From Natrinema salaciae (GTDB lineage: Archaea; Halobacteriota; Halobacteria; Halobacteriales; Natrialbaceae), in NCBI RefSeq assembly GCF_900110865.1, contig NZ_FOFD01000003.1:248001-312000 (forward strand): a stretch of DNA of 64,000 bases. Direction: 5' to 3'. Under the pieces are notes generated by a model, which was not told where the DNA came from, did not search any database, and saw nothing but the letters and a program-made list of their open reading frames with translations. Of the stretch, positions 63,578-64,000 are shown piece by piece. The stretch's first letter is position 1. The number at the start of each line of letters is the position of its first letter. The translations under genes and the position numbers were made by a program.

Positions 63578-64000
63578 GCGCGATCGTCGTCGCGAAGAAG
63601 GACTTCCGGGACGCCGTCCGCTCGCGCGTACTGATCGGGCTGACGGTCCTGTTCAGCCTGTTCACCGTCGGCGGTGCGTTCCTCGCCTCCCGGCTCTCGG
63701 AGCTGTTCGAGGAGGGCGGTGCGTCGTCGACGATCGATCTGATCCTCGCGCTCCAGACGCCCGCGAGCTTCCTCGTGCCGGTCATCGCGCTGGTCGTCGG
63801 CTACGGCGCGATCGCCGGCGAGCGGGAGAGCGGGAGCCTGAAGTTCCTCCTCGGCCTCCCGCACCGCCGTCGGGACGTCGTCCTCGGGAAGGTCCTCGGC
63901 CGAACGGGCGTCGTGGCCGTCTCGATTCTGGTCGGCTTCGCCGTCGGGCTGGTCGGTCTCTTCGCGTTCGTCGGCTCGGTGTCGATCGTCGACTACGTCG
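63574..64000 (+). CDS. ABC-2 type permease, 3' end outside window
   Basis: 142 codons are visible, ending SVSIVDYV at the window edge. The N-terminus MSAIVVAKKDFRDAVRSR is followed by hydrophobic segments (VLIGLTVLFSLFTVGGAFLAS; PASFLVPVIALVVGYGAIAGE), the ESGSLKFLLGLPHRRRDVVLGK loop that contacts the ATPase, and a third segment (VVAVSILVGFAVGLVGLFAFVG). This is the NosY/NatB-like arrangement of an ABC-2 exporter. Substrate unknown. The ATG overlaps the ATPase stop. Confidence 0.9.
   Translation, partial: MSAIVVAKKDFRDAVRSRVLIGLTVLFSLFTVGGAFLASRLSELFEEGGASSTIDLILALQTPASFLVPVIALVVGYGAIAGERESGSLKFLLGLPHRRRDVVLGKVLGRTGVVAVSILVGFAVGLVGLFAFVGSVSIVDYV

Noticed and set aside
1-64000. tRNA, rRNA, CRISPR or insertion sequence
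   Set aside because: No acceptor/TPsiC pattern in intergenic DNA, no regularly spaced identical repeats, and no transposase-like protein in any frame.

Overview
This window is chromosomal DNA of a haloarchaeon (class Halobacteria). The signs are high G+C, very acidic proteins, promoters placed for leaderless transcripts, Bat/HTH_10-type regulators, a SAMP2 ubiquitin-like modifier, an archaeal AlaRS, an RfcS clamp-loader subunit, the PolD small subunit, and Orc1/Cdc6 beside a classical haloarchaeal oriC1. The genus cannot be fixed from the sequence; a Natrialbales-like organism is possible. I see no tRNA or rRNA genes, CRISPR arrays or insertion sequences.

Layout. 0-5.4 kb: an AT-richer accessory island with the C-terminal part of a large polymorphic-toxin-like protein (PQQ-type propeller, DxSGDG repeats, helical region, C-terminal PD-(D/E)XK-like nuclease), a candidate immunity gene, an unknown gene, and a remnant of a second toxin-like pre-domain. 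5.4-20.1 kb: alaS, a Tat-substrate/membrane-protein pair, a degenerate histidine kinase, rfcS interrupted by a 700-residue intein in the P-loop, a bactofilin-like membrane protein, samp2, and a membrane-anchored PAS/GAF/Bat regulator. 20.1-28.5 kb: a betaine-use cluster. It has a BCCT transporter (frameshifted here), a threonine/serine dehydratase, a dimethylglycine/sarcosine dehydrogenase-type flavoprotein fused to GcvT, a monomeric sarcosine-oxidase-type flavoprotein, and a Rieske oxygenase like GbcA. Together they could take glycine betaine stepwise to sarcosine, glycine and, via serine, pyruvate.

28.5-35 kb: small genes, an HTH_10 regulator, tryptophanase and aspartate kinase. 35-44.3 kb: a replication neighbourhood with PolD small subunit, two tandem Sec11 signal peptidases, orc1, a 1.5 kb origin (two inverted near-identical ORBs around an AT-rich unwinding element) and the origin-associated genes oapA-oapB-oapC. 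ORB-like elements also lie in the orc1 promoter, inside orc1 and, as a perfect inverted pair, inside the polB coding sequence. The AT-rich element holds six CTAG sites spaced near whole helical turns, although CTAG is very rare elsewhere in the window.

44.4-64 kb: a 29-residue membrane microprotein, a methyltransferase with a DtxR-type palindrome upstream, an XPD/Rad3-like helicase, a DASS/SLC13-type transporter with TrkA-C domains, a thiamine/iron-type ABC importer with a fused permease, an AI-2E-family protein, a MacB-like ABC pair, and the start of an ABC-2 exporter that runs off the window.
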